The notes beneath the pieces are model-generated. The model had not been told where the DNA came from. It did no database searches and saw only the letters and a program-made list of their open reading frames with translations. A stretch of 21,567 nt of DNA from Oscillospiraceae bacterium (GTDB lineage Bacteria > Bacillota > Clostridia > Oscillospirales > Oscillospiraceae): NCBI GenBank assembly GCA_902802215.1, contig CADCLH010000007.1, forward strand, positions 1 to 21,567, given 5' to 3'. The position numbers and the translations under genes are program-made. Positions 1 to 7,487 of this stretch are shown here, piece by piece (the stretch's first letter is position 1; each line of letters begins with the position of its first letter).

Positions 1-725
1 AGCGACGAGGCCTTCCAGAAGCGGGTGATGAAGATCTCGAAGAAGGCCGAGAAGGCCAGCCACAGCACGGTCGTGAACACCGCCCCGGGCAGCTGGAGGC
101 GTAGCCTGCGCCGCCCGCCCTGCAAAAAGGTGTAGGTCAGCAGGATCACCAGCACCATCGCGGCGACCGTGATGATCCCGCTGTACTCCATGAAGCGCAG
201 CAGCCAGCTGGCGATATCGGGGATGTTCAGCGCCTGGTTGAGGGAGGCGATCAGCGTCTCGATCGAGCCGCGCAGCACCCGGAAGACCAGCAGCGCCGGG
301 ATCAGCAGCACAAACAGCAGCGTATACAGCAGCGCCGCGCCCCGCTTCCGGATGAACGAGCCGCCGGTCCCGCTGATCTTCTGCAGCCCGTCCTGGATGG
401 CCGCGACGCCGGTGGAGGCCGACCACAGCGAGGTGATCGCCGATACGGAGACGGCGAGCGTGCCCGCCCGGCGGTTGACGTTGGCAATCACGGTCTCAAA
501 CAGGGTCTGGACCTGCGGCACGTCGGGCAGCAGCTCCTGCACAACGGATCTGAGGTTCTCCAGATCGACGGTCGGCACCAGATTCACCAGCCCGATCACC
601 AGCGTCAGCAGCGGGATCATGGCCATGAGGATATAGAGCGTGGCATAGCCGGAATAGACGCCCATCTCATTGCCCGCGTAGATGCGCTGCGTCCTTTTGG
701 CAAGGTCGACGATTTTTCGTATCAT
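1..725 (-). CDS. YihY/virulence factor BrkB family membrane protein (partial, 3' end outside window)
   Basis: The reading frame starts at ATG 725-723 (MIRKIVDLAKRTQRIY) and stays open for 241 codons to the window edge, so the C-terminus is missing. It has the build of the YihY/BrkB family: a short basic N-terminus, a hydrophobic segment MAMIPLLTLVIGLVNLV, an amphipathic stretch (VPTVDLENLRSVVQELLP), then WSASTGVAAIQDGL and several more membrane helices (LLYTLLFVLLIPALLVF, GIITVAAMVLVILLTYTFL). Family members are inner-membrane proteins of unsettled function; older labels such as ribonuclease BN are not reliable. The gene starts 12 nt after the stop of the B3/B4-domain gene and is probably cotranscribed with it. 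The family call is from remembered sequence pattern, and the missing end prevents a length check. Confidence 0.85.
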   Translation of the reverse strand, partial: MIRKIVDLAKRTQRIYAGNEMGVYSGYATLYILMAMIPLLTLVIGLVNLVPTVDLENLRSVVQELLPDVPQVQTLFETVIANVNRRAGTLAVSVSAITSLWSASTGVAAIQDGLQKISGTGGSFIRKRGAALLYTLLFVLLIPALLVFRVLRGSIETLIASLNQALNIPDIASWLLRFMEYSGIITVAAMVLVILLTYTFLQGGRRRLRLQLPGAVFTTVLWLAFSAFFEIFITRFWKASS

Positions 726-737
726 GCGGCATCCCCC

Positions 738-1394
738 TTACAGCATTTGAAAGGCGATCTCGGCGTCCGGCGCCAGAATGCGGGCGTAAGCGGCGGCGGT
801 CCGCTGCGCCTCCTCCATGGCCTCCACGGAAAAATTCGGCACGCCGAAGACCGGATAGAACACATGACGGCTCTCGGGATGGGCGCAGGTCCGGTCGTCG
901 GCGCCGGCGATCATACTGAAAATGACGCCCCCGTCGTCCCGGCCCACCACGTCGTTGGGGTAGGTGTGGGCCTCGCCCCGCATCCCCGGGAAGAGCTCCT
1001 TCTCCGTGCCGGAGCAGAGCAGGATAGGTCCCCGCACCCGGTCGAGATCGTGGGTGCCCATGAGCACCCGCGTCCGCAGCTCCGCGAGGAAGGGCACCTC
1101 CGCCACGGGGTTTCCGTGCGGGAACGGTCTGCCCTGAAACAGGCAGGATTCAAATTGCAGCATGACGGGATAGGTCTTCTTGAATTTCTTGAAGAAGCGG
1201 CTGTACGGGTGCTCTCCGAAGACGGCCTTCCGGTCGTAGTCCCGGTACTCCTCCCGCAGCGAGCAGATCACCTCGTCGGCCGCCGCGTAAAAGGCTTCCG
1301 GCTGCCAGGCCTCCGGCTCGGGATAGCGCACCTCCACCAGGCCGAAACAGATCCCGCGCTCCTGCAAAACCGCGTCTTTTGTGATGTCCACCAT
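738..1394 (-). CDS. B3/B4 tRNA-binding domain-containing protein (COG3382-like)
   Basis: A 218-residue soluble protein resembling the stand-alone B3/B4 domain of the phenylalanyl-tRNA synthetase beta chain. Features consistent with this are the N-terminal CFGLVEVRYPEPEAW strand, the YSRFFKKFKKTYPVMLQFES segment, GNPVAEVPFLAELRTRVLMGTHD and the late HPESRHVFYPVFGVPN block. In PheRS this domain lies next to the editing site; stand-alone versions are proposed to bind or edit tRNA or amino-acyl substrates, but a role has not been settled. The start chosen is ATG 1394 (MVDITKDAV), because GGAGGAG lies about 8 nt upstream; the frame continues upstream to 1466 with no supporting site. The YihY-like gene follows 12 nt downstream, suggesting one transcript. 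No membrane segment or signal peptide is visible. Confidence 0.8.
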   Translation of the reverse strand: MVDITKDAVLQERGICFGLVEVRYPEPEAWQPEAFYAAADEVICSLREEYRDYDRKAVFGEHPYSRFFKKFKKTYPVMLQFESCLFQGRPFPHGNPVAEVPFLAELRTRVLMGTHDLDRVRGPILLCSGTEKELFPGMRGEAHTYPNDVVGRDDGGVIFSMIAGADDRTCAHPESRHVFYPVFGVPNFSVEAMEEAQRTAAAYARILAPDAEIAFQML

Positions 1395-1437
1395 GATAAG
1401 CTCTCCTCCGTTTCCGCATGCCGTGAGGCTGGGAAAC

Positions 1438-1466
1438 AGTATACCAGCTTTCGCAGGGGCAGGCAA
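1438..1466 (-). promoter_or_regulatory. Putative sigma-A promoter for the B3/B4-YihY genes
   Basis: Read on the minus strand, TTGCCT (1466-1461) and TATACT (1443-1438) are separated by 17 nt, and TGG before the -10 gives an extended TGn element. The -10 lies about 44 nt upstream of the chosen ATG at 1394. The -35 matches consensus at four of six positions. Prediction from sequence only. Confidence 0.55.
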
Positions 1467-1520
1467 CAGCGTTTTTTGGCATGAAAGACAGCCCGCCCCC
1501 GGTGAACGCTTCGCTTCGAG

Positions 1521-1549
1521 TTGACAGCCCGCGCCGCAGCGCTTATACT
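1521..1549 (+). promoter_or_regulatory. Strong sigma-A promoter for the VTC operon
   Basis: TTGACA (1521-1526), a 17-nt spacer, then TATACT (1544-1549). This is a perfect -35, a five-of-six -10 and optimal spacing, about 49 nt before the ATG of the VTC gene. It is divergent from the promoter at 1438-1466, with about 54 bp between the two -35 elements. A short hairpin TCCCG/CGGGA (1566-1581) then occupies the leader up to the ribosome binding site. Confidence 0.8.
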
Positions 1550-1597
1550 AAATTGATACAGCGCTTCCCGGCGAAACGGGAGAGAGGGTGACGGGAC

Positions 1598-2275
1598 ATG
1601 GAGACCGCCTGGCGGCATGAATGGAAGCATGAGATCAGCTATGCCGATCTGCTGTGCATCCGGCAGCGGCTGCGCGCCGTAGCCGAGACGGACCCGCATG
1701 CGGTCGACGGGCGATACCGGGTCCGGAGCCTCTACTTTGACACCCCGGGCGACAGGGCGCTGCGGGAGAAGATCGACGGAGCCGACCCGCGCGAGAAGTT
1801 CCGCATCCGCTGCTACAACGGGGATGCGTCAGTCATCCGTCTGGAGAAGAAGATGCGGCGCGGCGGTCTCGGGACGAAGTTCAGCGCGGAAGTGAGCGCG
1901 GAGGAGACGCGGAAGCTCATCGCCGGGGACCTGGACTGGATGCTTGCGAGCGGCAGACCGCTGGTGCAGGAGCTGTACTGCAAGATGCGGTATCAGGGCA
2001 TGCGGCCGAAGACCATCGTGGACTACACGCGCGAGCCTTTTCTCTACCGGCCCGGCAATGTGCGCGTCACCTTCGACTATGACATCCGTACGGGACTTGG
2101 GTGCACCGACTTTCTGAACCCGGACTGCGTGACGATCCCGGCGGGGGACGCGCCCATTCTGCTGGAGGTGAAATGGGACGCGTATCTGCCCTCGGTCATC
2201 CGAGACGCGGTGCAGACCGGGAACCTCCGCGCGAGCGCGTTTTCCAAGTATGCCCAATGCAGGATCTACGGATAA
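1598..2275 (+). CDS. VTC-type polyphosphate polymerase domain-containing protein
   Basis: A 225-residue protein with the VTC fold (triphosphate tunnel superfamily). The expected tunnel motifs are visible: WRHEWKHEI at the N-terminus, RYRVRSLYFDTP (residues 39-50), KFRIRCYN (67-74, with the R-x-R pair), RLEKKMR (81-87), KTIVDYTREPF (138-148) and the acidic/basic LLEVKWDAYLP (188-198). In yeast Vtc4, equivalent basic residues bind polyphosphate and a glutamate coordinates metal during ATP-driven chain extension. Bacterial homologues are annotated by domain, so synthesis of polyphosphate here is inference. There is no membrane segment; the next gene could supply the anchor. Start ATG 1598 has AGAGAGG about 10 nt upstream. 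It is first gene of an operon with the DUF4956 and Cthe_2159-like genes, a combination often found around bacterial VTC genes. Confidence 0.9.
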   Translation: METAWRHEWKHEISYADLLCIRQRLRAVAETDPHAVDGRYRVRSLYFDTPGDRALREKIDGADPREKFRIRCYNGDASVIRLEKKMRRGGLGTKFSAEVSAEETRKLIAGDLDWMLASGRPLVQELYCKMRYQGMRPKTIVDYTREPFLYRPGNVRVTFDYDIRTGLGCTDFLNPDCVTIPAGDAPILLEVKWDAYLPSVIRDAVQTGNLRASAFSKYAQCRIYG

Positions 2276-2306
2276 AGGCCATAACGATACAAAGGAGTAA
2301 ACCGAC

Positions 2307-2978
2307 ATGAGCTTCAGCGATATCTTCAAATCCAGCTTTCTCGAAAACGTCAACGCCGTGAGCCTGCTGGACATGGTACTGGCGATGGTCCTCGCCTTCG
2401 GCGTGGGACTGTTCATCTTCTTCGTCTACAAGAAGACCTTTGCGGGCGTGATGTATTCGGCGAGCTTCGGGGTCACGCTGGTGGCGCTGACGATGATCAC
2501 GACGCTGGTGATCCTGGCCGTCACGTCGAACGTGGTGCTGTCGCTGGGCATGGTGGGCGCGCTGTCCATCGTGCGCTTCCGCACCGCCATCAAGGAGCCG
2601 CTGGACATCGCGTTTCTGTTCTGGGCCATCGCGGTCGGCATCGTGCTGGCGGCGGGCATGATCCCGCTGGCGGTTTTCGGCAGTGTGCTGATCGGCGCGA
2701 TCCTCCTGATCTTTGCCAACCGCAGCGACACGACGAAGCCCTATATCGTCGTGCTCAGCTGCGACGGTCCGGCGAGCGAGGAGGCGGCCATGGCGCTCCT
2801 GCGTGAGAACACGAAGCGCTGCGTCGTCAAGAGCAAGAGCGTGCAGCGCGGCCTTTCGGAGCTCAATCTCGAGGTCCGCCTGCTCGGCGGCGATACGGAC
2901 TTCATCAACCGGCTCGCGGAGCTCAAGGGCGTGCAGAGCGCCGTTCTGGTCAGCTACAACGGCGACTATATGAGCTGA
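2307..2978 (+). CDS. DUF4956 domain-containing membrane protein
   Basis: A 223-residue protein with an N-terminal membrane half and a soluble C-terminal half. Hydrophobic helices are seen at about residues 14-39 (MVLAMVLAFGVGLFIFFVY), 45-66 (FGVTLVALTMITTLVILAV), 70-82 and 101-134 (IAFLFWAIAVGIVLAAGMIP onward). The central SLGMVGALSIVRFRTAIKEPLDIAFLFWA block (about 77-107) is the family's most recognisable signature, with conserved R and D/E between helices. The C-terminal ~85 residues look like a small alpha/beta domain (VVLSCDGPAS, LNLEVRLLGGDTDFINRL, GVQSAVLVSYNGDYMS). Function is unknown; regular pairing with VTC proteins suggests a membrane partner for polyanion or lipid-linked chemistry. 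AGGAG precedes the ATG by 9 nt. It lies 31 nt after the VTC gene and 32 nt before the next. Confidence 0.88.
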   Translation: MSFSDIFKSSFLENVNAVSLLDMVLAMVLAFGVGLFIFFVYKKTFAGVMYSASFGVTLVALTMITTLVILAVTSNVVLSLGMVGALSIVRFRTAIKEPLDIAFLFWAIAVGIVLAAGMIPLAVFGSVLIGAILLIFANRSDTTKPYIVVLSCDGPASEEAAMALLRENTKRCVVKSKSVQRGLSELNLEVRLLGGDTDFINRLAELKGVQSAVLVSYNGDYMS

Positions 2979-3010
2979 GCGGCCGCGCTCCGGACGGAGG
3001 TCAACCATCC

Positions 3011-4879
3011 ATGTCGACGCACAAATACATCGATTTTATCTGCGTTGCCGTGCTGCTTTTCACGCTGCTGCTGACCGTTCTGTTCATCAACGGCGAGCGC
3101 TTCGGCCTCCGCGTCATCGTGGACGAGGACGCCGAAGGCGCCGCCCCGTCGGTCTGGTTCACCGCCAACGATCTCGACGGGAGCTGGGACACAACGCATG
3201 TCCCCGTGATCACGCTCAAGGGCGACACGGCTTCGATCTCGGGCGGCGGCGCCTACTTTTACGACGGCAGCGTCGTCATTGCCAAGGCCGGACGCTATGT
3301 GCTGCGCGGTGCGCTGGACGACGGCAGCGTGATCGTCGACGCCGACAGCGGCGCCAAGGTCTGGCTGCTGCTTGACGGCGTGACGCTCCGGCGCAGCGAC
3401 GACGCCTGCCTGCGTGTCGAGCAGGCGGACAAGGTTTTTCTGACGCTGGCCGCGGGCTCGGTCAACAGCATGACGAGCGGCGAAGTCTATTCCGAACGGG
3501 CGCTGGCGGACAGGACGGACGGCGTGATCTTCTCCCACGACGATCTGACCGTCAACGGCAGCGGCAGCCTGACGGTCACGGCGGGCTGCGGGCACGGCAT
3601 CGCGGTGAACGACGAGCTGGTCGTCACGGGCGGCCGTCTGGACGTCAGCGCGCCGCGGGATGCGATCCGCGCGAATGACGGCCTGCGCATCTGCCGCGCC
3701 GTTATCACCGCGCAGGCCGGAGACGATGCGCTCGCCCTCAAGGGCGCGGACGGTCTTCTGCTGATCGAATCGGGGAGCTTTTCCCTCAGCGCCGCGGAGG
3801 ACGGCGTCCACAGCGGCGGGGAGATCCTGATCGAGGGCGGCAGCCTGGAGATCACCGCCGGAGACGACGGGATCCATTCCGACGCCTCGGTCTGCATCCG
3901 GGGCGGCACGCTTCGGATCGACGAGTGCCATGAGGGGATCGAAGCGCCGACCATCGACGTCTCCGGCGGCGATCTGACGATCTTCCCGACGGACGACGGC
4001 CTGAACGCCAACGGCGGCTTTGACCCCTTTGCGCCCGAAGCGAGCTCGGAGACCTGGATATCCGTCAGCGGCGGCACGCTCACGGTGGTCAATGCCGGCG
4101 CCCGGGACGCGGACGGTCTCGACTCCAACGGCGACATCCGCATCAGCGGCGGCGTCATCCGCGTGAGCCTGCCGGCGGACGGGACGAACAGCGCGCTGGA
4201 CTACGGCAGCGAGAGCGGCGGCGTCTGCGCCGTCTCGGGCGGTGAGATCGTCGCCTGCGGCAGCTACTCCATGGCCGAGAGCTTTGACGCTACGTCCACC
4301 CAGTGCGCGATCCTCTACAATTTCAGCGAAGGAGCCGAGGCCGGGACGGAGATCTCTCTGGAGACGCTCGACGGCCGCGCTCTCCTGCGCTATGCGCCGC
4401 CCTGCTCCTTCAGCTCCGTGGCGCTCAGCTCGCCCGAACTGAAGCTCGGAGAGAGCTACCGCATCGTGATCGGCGACAGGTCGGAGGAACTGACGCTCAC
4501 GGAGACGGCGGCCGCCTACGGCAACGCCGCGAGCCCCATGTTCGGCGGCAGCATGAACTGGGGCGGCATGCAGCGCCCCGGCGGAGGACCCGGCGAGCGC
4601 CCCGACGGCGCACCGGCGAGCCCACCCCCGGACAGAGCCGACGGCGCACCGGCGAGCCCGCCCCCGGACAGGCCCGACGACGCTCCGACGAGCCCGCCTC
4701 CGGACAGGCCCGACCTTGACGGCGAGCGACCGGAGACGGGCGCCGCTCCGGATGCGCAGACGCAGACGGAGCAGGCACAGGCGGCCTTCGTCCCGACCCG
4801 GGAGACCTGGCTGCTGCTGGGACTCTGGACGCTGATCCTCGCAGGCGGCCTGGTCCTTGTGATCCGCTTCAAGCCCTGA
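3011..4879 (+). CDS. Cthe_2159-like carbohydrate-binding beta-helix protein, membrane-anchored at both ends
   Basis: A 622-residue surface protein. Residues 8-27 form a hydrophobic N-terminal anchor or uncleaved signal (FICVAVLLFTLLLTVLFING). Residues ~70-500 carry repeated SGG-x-L / SGGEI-type turns (ITAGDDGIHSD, ISGGTLRIDE, VSGGDLTIFPTDDGLNANGG, ISGGVIRVSLPADGTNSALDYGS), the pattern of the Cthe_2159 (formerly DUF4353) parallel beta-helix, whose founding member from Clostridium thermocellum binds polygalacturonate/cellulose and calcium. Many D-D-G motifs could bind calcium. Residues 532-567 hold three 12-residue PPPDR repeats, then a Q/T-rich linker and a C-terminal helix (598-618, WLLLGLWTLILAGGLVLVI) followed by RFKP. 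GGAGG lies 10 nt before ATG 3011. It is the last gene of the VTC operon and is followed by a terminator. Ligand and topology are inference. Confidence 0.85.
   Translation: MSTHKYIDFICVAVLLFTLLLTVLFINGERFGLRVIVDEDAEGAAPSVWFTANDLDGSWDTTHVPVITLKGDTASISGGGAYFYDGSVVIAKAGRYVLRGALDDGSVIVDADSGAKVWLLLDGVTLRRSDDACLRVEQADKVFLTLAAGSVNSMTSGEVYSERALADRTDGVIFSHDDLTVNGSGSLTVTAGCGHGIAVNDELVVTGGRLDVSAPRDAIRANDGLRICRAVITAQAGDDALALKGADGLLLIESGSFSLSAAEDGVHSGGEILIEGGSLEITAGDDGIHSDASVCIRGGTLRIDECHEGIEAPTIDVSGGDLTIFPTDDGLNANGGFDPFAPEASSETWISVSGGTLTVVNAGARDADGLDSNGDIRISGGVIRVSLPADGTNSALDYGSESGGVCAVSGGEIVACGSYSMAESFDATSTQCAILYNFSEGAEAGTEISLETLDGRALLRYAPPCSFSSVALSSPELKLGESYRIVIGDRSEELTLTETAAAYGNAASPMFGGSMNWGGMQRPGGGPGERPDGAPASPPPDRADGAPASPPPDRPDDAPTSPPPDRPDLDGERPETGAAPDAQTQTEQAQAAFVPTRETWLLLGLWTLILAGGLVLVIRFKP
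4604..4711 (+). repeat. Three 36-bp in-frame tandem repeats encoding DGAPASPPPDRP-type units
   Basis: Units at 4604-4639, 4640-4675 and 4676-4711 encode DGAPASPPPDRA, DGAPASPPPDRP and DDAPTSPPPDRP. They form a proline-rich, charged spacer between the beta-helix and the C-terminal membrane helix. The first two units differ at few bases, which points to recent duplication and possible copy-number change between strains. Confidence 0.9.
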
Positions 4880-4891
4880 TCCTTTTCCCGC

Positions 4892-4926
4892 TTCCCGCCC
4901 TCAGTGAGAGGGCGGGAACTTTTCTG
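4892..4926 (+). terminator. Rho-independent terminator of the VTC operon
   Basis: An 11-bp perfect stem TTCCCGCCCTC (4892-4902) / GAGGGCGGGAA (4908-4918) with loop AGTGA, followed by CTTTTCT. It lies 12 nt after the stop codon of the Cthe_2159-like gene. Confidence 0.9.
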
Positions 4927-4967
4927 CGTACCGAAAAGTCATACTGTGCGGATTCGACAGGATTCCC

Positions 4968-5056
4968 TTGTTTTTGCCCGGCACGGGCGGTATTATCTAA
5001 CAAATTATGAATTCCGGCAAAATGCGCTTGCCAGCGTCCGTGCCATGTGGTAAAAT
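4968..5056 (+). promoter_or_regulatory. Two tandem sigma-A promoters for the glycosidase operon
   Basis: Distal: TTGTTT (4968-4973), 17 nt, TATTAT (4991-4996). Proximal: TTGCCA (5028-5033), 17 nt, TAAAAT (5051-5056). Both have optimal spacing and read toward the glycosidase gene; the proximal one would start transcription near 5063. They occupy the 249-bp gap between the upstream terminator and the GTG start. No other structure was seen in the gap. Confidence 0.65.
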
Positions 5057-5128
5057 AGCGTGTAATTTTGGGTTGTTATGTAAATGGGGTCCCTCCGGAT
5101 CCATCAACTATTCTATGAAGGTGTAACT

Positions 5129-6274
5129 GTGAAGAGAAAAAAGACAGAATCCCCGGCGCTTGAATCTACCGCGGCCGAAACCGCCGCAGAGTCCGGGAAC
5201 GGGCAGGAGCTCGCTCTTGAGGCCGAGCGCGCCCGCCGCAGGAAAAAGCTCCGGCATTATAAGAGAATGCGCTTCTGGGACAGGGTGGCAGGCTTCATCA
5301 TCGTCACGGTGCTGGTCGTCGGCTGCTTCTGCCTCGGGCTGGAATACGTGATCGTCAAGGGCCCGTCTCCCGCGCTGCGCGACATGTTCATCACGACCAT
5401 GAACGAGACGCGCCGCTTCCGCTTCATCCCCCGCCTGTTTCTGACGGAGGCGGAGATGGCGGAGCTTACAAAGAAGGAAGAGGCCCCCACGGACATTCAG
5501 GCGGATGAAAGCCTCATCACCATCGCCGCGCACGAGGAGATCGGCTCCGGCGAGGGCGACAGCCATACCGACGCCTACGGTCTGGTGGACGAGGACGGAG
5601 ACGGCATCCTTCTGCTGGACGTCAAGGGCAACGGCTACATGGGGTACATGACGGTCGTCCTCGATCCGAAGCGCGTGTTTGTCGGCATGCCCGACGCCTA
5701 CGGCGGCATCGGTCTGACGCTCGAGGAGATGGTCAAAAAGTACAACGCCATCGGCGGCATCAACGCCGGCGGCTTCAAGGACGACGGCGGCGGCGGTCTC
5801 GGCGGCATCCCCGAGGGCCTGACCATCATCGACGGACAGTGCTACAACAGCAACGCCGACACGACGGAGGGCTTTGCCGGACTGGATAAGAACGGCATCC
5901 TGCACGTCGGCTTCTACACGCTGGAGGAGTGCCAGGAAAAGGGCATCGTCAACGCGGTCTCCTTCGGCCCGATCCTGATCTCCAACGGCATGCCCGCCGA
6001 TCCGCCCAGCAGCAGCGTCAACCCCCGCACCGCCATCGGGCAGCGCGCGGACGGCGCGATCCTGATGCTGGTCATCGACGGCCGTCAGGTCCACTCCACC
6101 GGCGCCACCTACCAGGACATGACCGACATCATGCTGGACTACGGCGCGGTCAACGCCATCAATATGGACGGCGGCTCCTCCACCGTCATGTACTACAAGG
6201 ATCACTACGTCAACAGCTGCTCCGCCGAGAACGGACAGCCGCGTCCTCTGCCCGACGCCTGGCTCTACAAGTGA
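5129..6274 (+). CDS. Phosphodiester glycosidase family protein (NAGPA domain), membrane-anchored
   Basis: A 381-residue protein from GTG 5129 (MKRKKTES). GAAGGTG lies just upstream; an in-frame ATG at 5084 would add 15 residues but has no ribosome binding site. A basic N-terminus with a charged segment (EAERARRRKKLRHYKRMRFW) precedes one membrane helix at about 54-76, placing the catalytic part outside the cell. The C-terminal ~240 residues carry the phosphodiester glycosidase (NAGPA-like, exopolysaccharide-related) signatures: GGINAGGF (209-216), FGPILISNG, NPRTAIGQ (298-305) and NMDGGSSTVMYY (345-356). The family cleaves sugar-1-phosphodiester linkages, as in human uncovering enzyme; bacterial members act on wall or capsule glycans. 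It is first gene of an operon with two unknown membrane proteins and a GT2-GtrA transferase, which suggests trimming of a phosphodiester-linked surface glycan. The substrate is unknown. Confidence 0.88.
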   Translation: MKRKKTESPALESTAAETAAESGNGQELALEAERARRRKKLRHYKRMRFWDRVAGFIIVTVLVVGCFCLGLEYVIVKGPSPALRDMFITTMNETRRFRFIPRLFLTEAEMAELTKKEEAPTDIQADESLITIAAHEEIGSGEGDSHTDAYGLVDEDGDGILLLDVKGNGYMGYMTVVLDPKRVFVGMPDAYGGIGLTLEEMVKKYNAIGGINAGGFKDDGGGGLGGIPEGLTIIDGQCYNSNADTTEGFAGLDKNGILHVGFYTLEECQEKGIVNAVSFGPILISNGMPADPPSSSVNPRTAIGQRADGAILMLVIDGRQVHSTGATYQDMTDIMLDYGAVNAINMDGGSSTVMYYKDHYVNSCSAENGQPRPLPDAWLYK

Positions 6275-6296
6275 TCCCGGTTTCGAGGAGACCCTT

Positions 6297-7430
6297 ATGG
6301 CAAACAGGAAAGCACGCCGGGGAAAGCTGATCTACGCGCTGTGCCTCTACGCCTGGTGCTTCGTGCTGATCGCCGCCGCGTTTTTCGCCCTGAGCCGCGT
6401 ATGGGAGTACGCGGCGGAATATGAGGCGTCCCGGCCCGAACAGGCCATGCGGCGCTATGTCGCCGATCTGAGCGAGGAGCTCTGGGACGAGGGCATTGCC
6501 GAGACGGTCGCCGCCATGCCGCATGAGGTCCAGACGGATGAGGAGGTCGCGGATCACGTCCGCGAAATGCTGCGCAACGGCGTGAGCTTCGTCCGCAAGG
6601 GCGGCGGCAGCGGCCGTGCGGTCTACACCCTGCTCTGCAACGGCAGGCCGTTCGGCACGGTCACGCTCGCGGAGGACCCCTCCTACGTTCCCCGGATCGA
6701 CGTTTCCCGCTTTCCGTGGTCCGTTCTCCCCTGGAGTCTCAAGACCTGGAAGGTCGAGAGCGAGGAATTTGATTTCAACGGGCTGTACAGCTCGGTGGAG
6801 GTCGTGGTTCCCGAGACCTTTTCCGTCTGGCTCAACGGGGTCAGGCTGGGGGAGGACTGCATCGTGGAGCGGGGGATCCTCTTCGACGCGCTGGCGGACT
6901 ACTACAAGTATTACGACGGACTGCCCACCAAGGTCCGCTACCGTTTTGACAATGTGATCGGCCGCCTCGTGCCCGAGATCCGGGACGAGAACGGAGAGGT
7001 CTTCTCCCTCGACCGCGGCAGGGACGACTCCCAGTTCATCAAGCCCTGCAGCGAGGAGGAGCTGGAGCGTCTGGCGGACTTCACGGCGGGCTTTACGGTC
7101 AACTACCTGAAATATGTCTCCGGCGTCAACGATCCGAACTACGGCTATCAGAAGCTCTCGCCTTATCTGCTGGCCGGCTCGGAGCTCGATGAGCGCATGA
7201 AGGGCATGCTCGACGGGCTGAGCTGGTCGCATACCTCCTCCATCACCGTCGACACGTCCCGGCTGAACGGGGCGCTCGCGCTGGGGGGCGGCTTCTATGT
7301 CTGCGACATGACGGCCAGAGCCAGCACCTTCTCCATGGGCAAGGGGCAGGAATGGACCGTCAGCAATATGCGCGTGATCGTCGAGAAGAAAAACGACGAC
7401 GTTCGGGCGCTCGCCCTGGAACTATACTGA
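6297..7430 (+). CDS. Membrane-anchored extracytoplasmic protein of unknown function (tandem paralog A)
   Basis: A 377-residue protein that I do not recognise as a named family. A basic N-terminus (MANRKARRGK) and one membrane helix (about 11-33, LIYALCLYAWCFVLIAAAFFAL) place the remaining ~340 residues outside. Blocks shared with the next gene are AMPHEVQTDEE, VRKGG, FDFNGLYSSVEVVVP, VWLNGVRLGEDCIVER, PTKVRYRFDNVIG, YLKYVSGVND, LDGLSWSHTSSITVDT and a C-terminal LALELY. The VWLNG-turn beta segment followed by an alpha+beta C-terminal domain ending in a mean-strand array recalls TcaA/NTF2-like extracytoplasmic proteins, but only loosely. No catalytic motif stands out. ATG 6297 has GAGGAG about 6 nt upstream and lies 22 nt after the glycosidase stop, so the genes are cotranscribed. 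Confidence 0.8.
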   Translation: MANRKARRGKLIYALCLYAWCFVLIAAAFFALSRVWEYAAEYEASRPEQAMRRYVADLSEELWDEGIAETVAAMPHEVQTDEEVADHVREMLRNGVSFVRKGGGSGRAVYTLLCNGRPFGTVTLAEDPSYVPRIDVSRFPWSVLPWSLKTWKVESEEFDFNGLYSSVEVVVPETFSVWLNGVRLGEDCIVERGILFDALADYYKYYDGLPTKVRYRFDNVIGRLVPEIRDENGEVFSLDRGRDDSQFIKPCSEEELERLADFTAGFTVNYLKYVSGVNDPNYGYQKLSPYLLAGSELDERMKGMLDGLSWSHTSSITVDTSRLNGALALGGGFYVCDMTARASTFSMGKGQEWTVSNMRVIVEKKNDDVRALALELY

Positions 7431-7446
7431 TATCTGCATGAGAAAG

Positions 7447-7470
7447 CCCCGCCTGACAGAACGGGCGGGG
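7447..7470 (+). other. Intercistronic GC hairpin without a T-tract
   Basis: CCCCGCC (7447-7453) pairs with GGCGGGG (7464-7470); a further G·T and G-C pair can close a six-base loop. The sequence after it is AGAGAGAGGG, which is the ribosome binding site of paralog B, not a T-tract. It therefore looks like an mRNA-processing, stability or translation element between the two paralogs rather than a terminator. Confidence 0.55.
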
Positions 7471-7487
7471 AGAGAGAGGGATACAAG

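Noticed and set aside
5084..5128. ATG start at 5084 for the phosphodiester glycosidase
   Set aside because: No ribosome binding site precedes it, and the first 15 residues do not look like the family's basic N-terminus; GTG 5129 gives MKRKK with GAAGGTG upstream. The ATG remains possible.
7447..7470. Terminator between the paralogs
   Set aside because: The stem is good, but it is followed by a purine-rich ribosome binding site rather than a T-tract.
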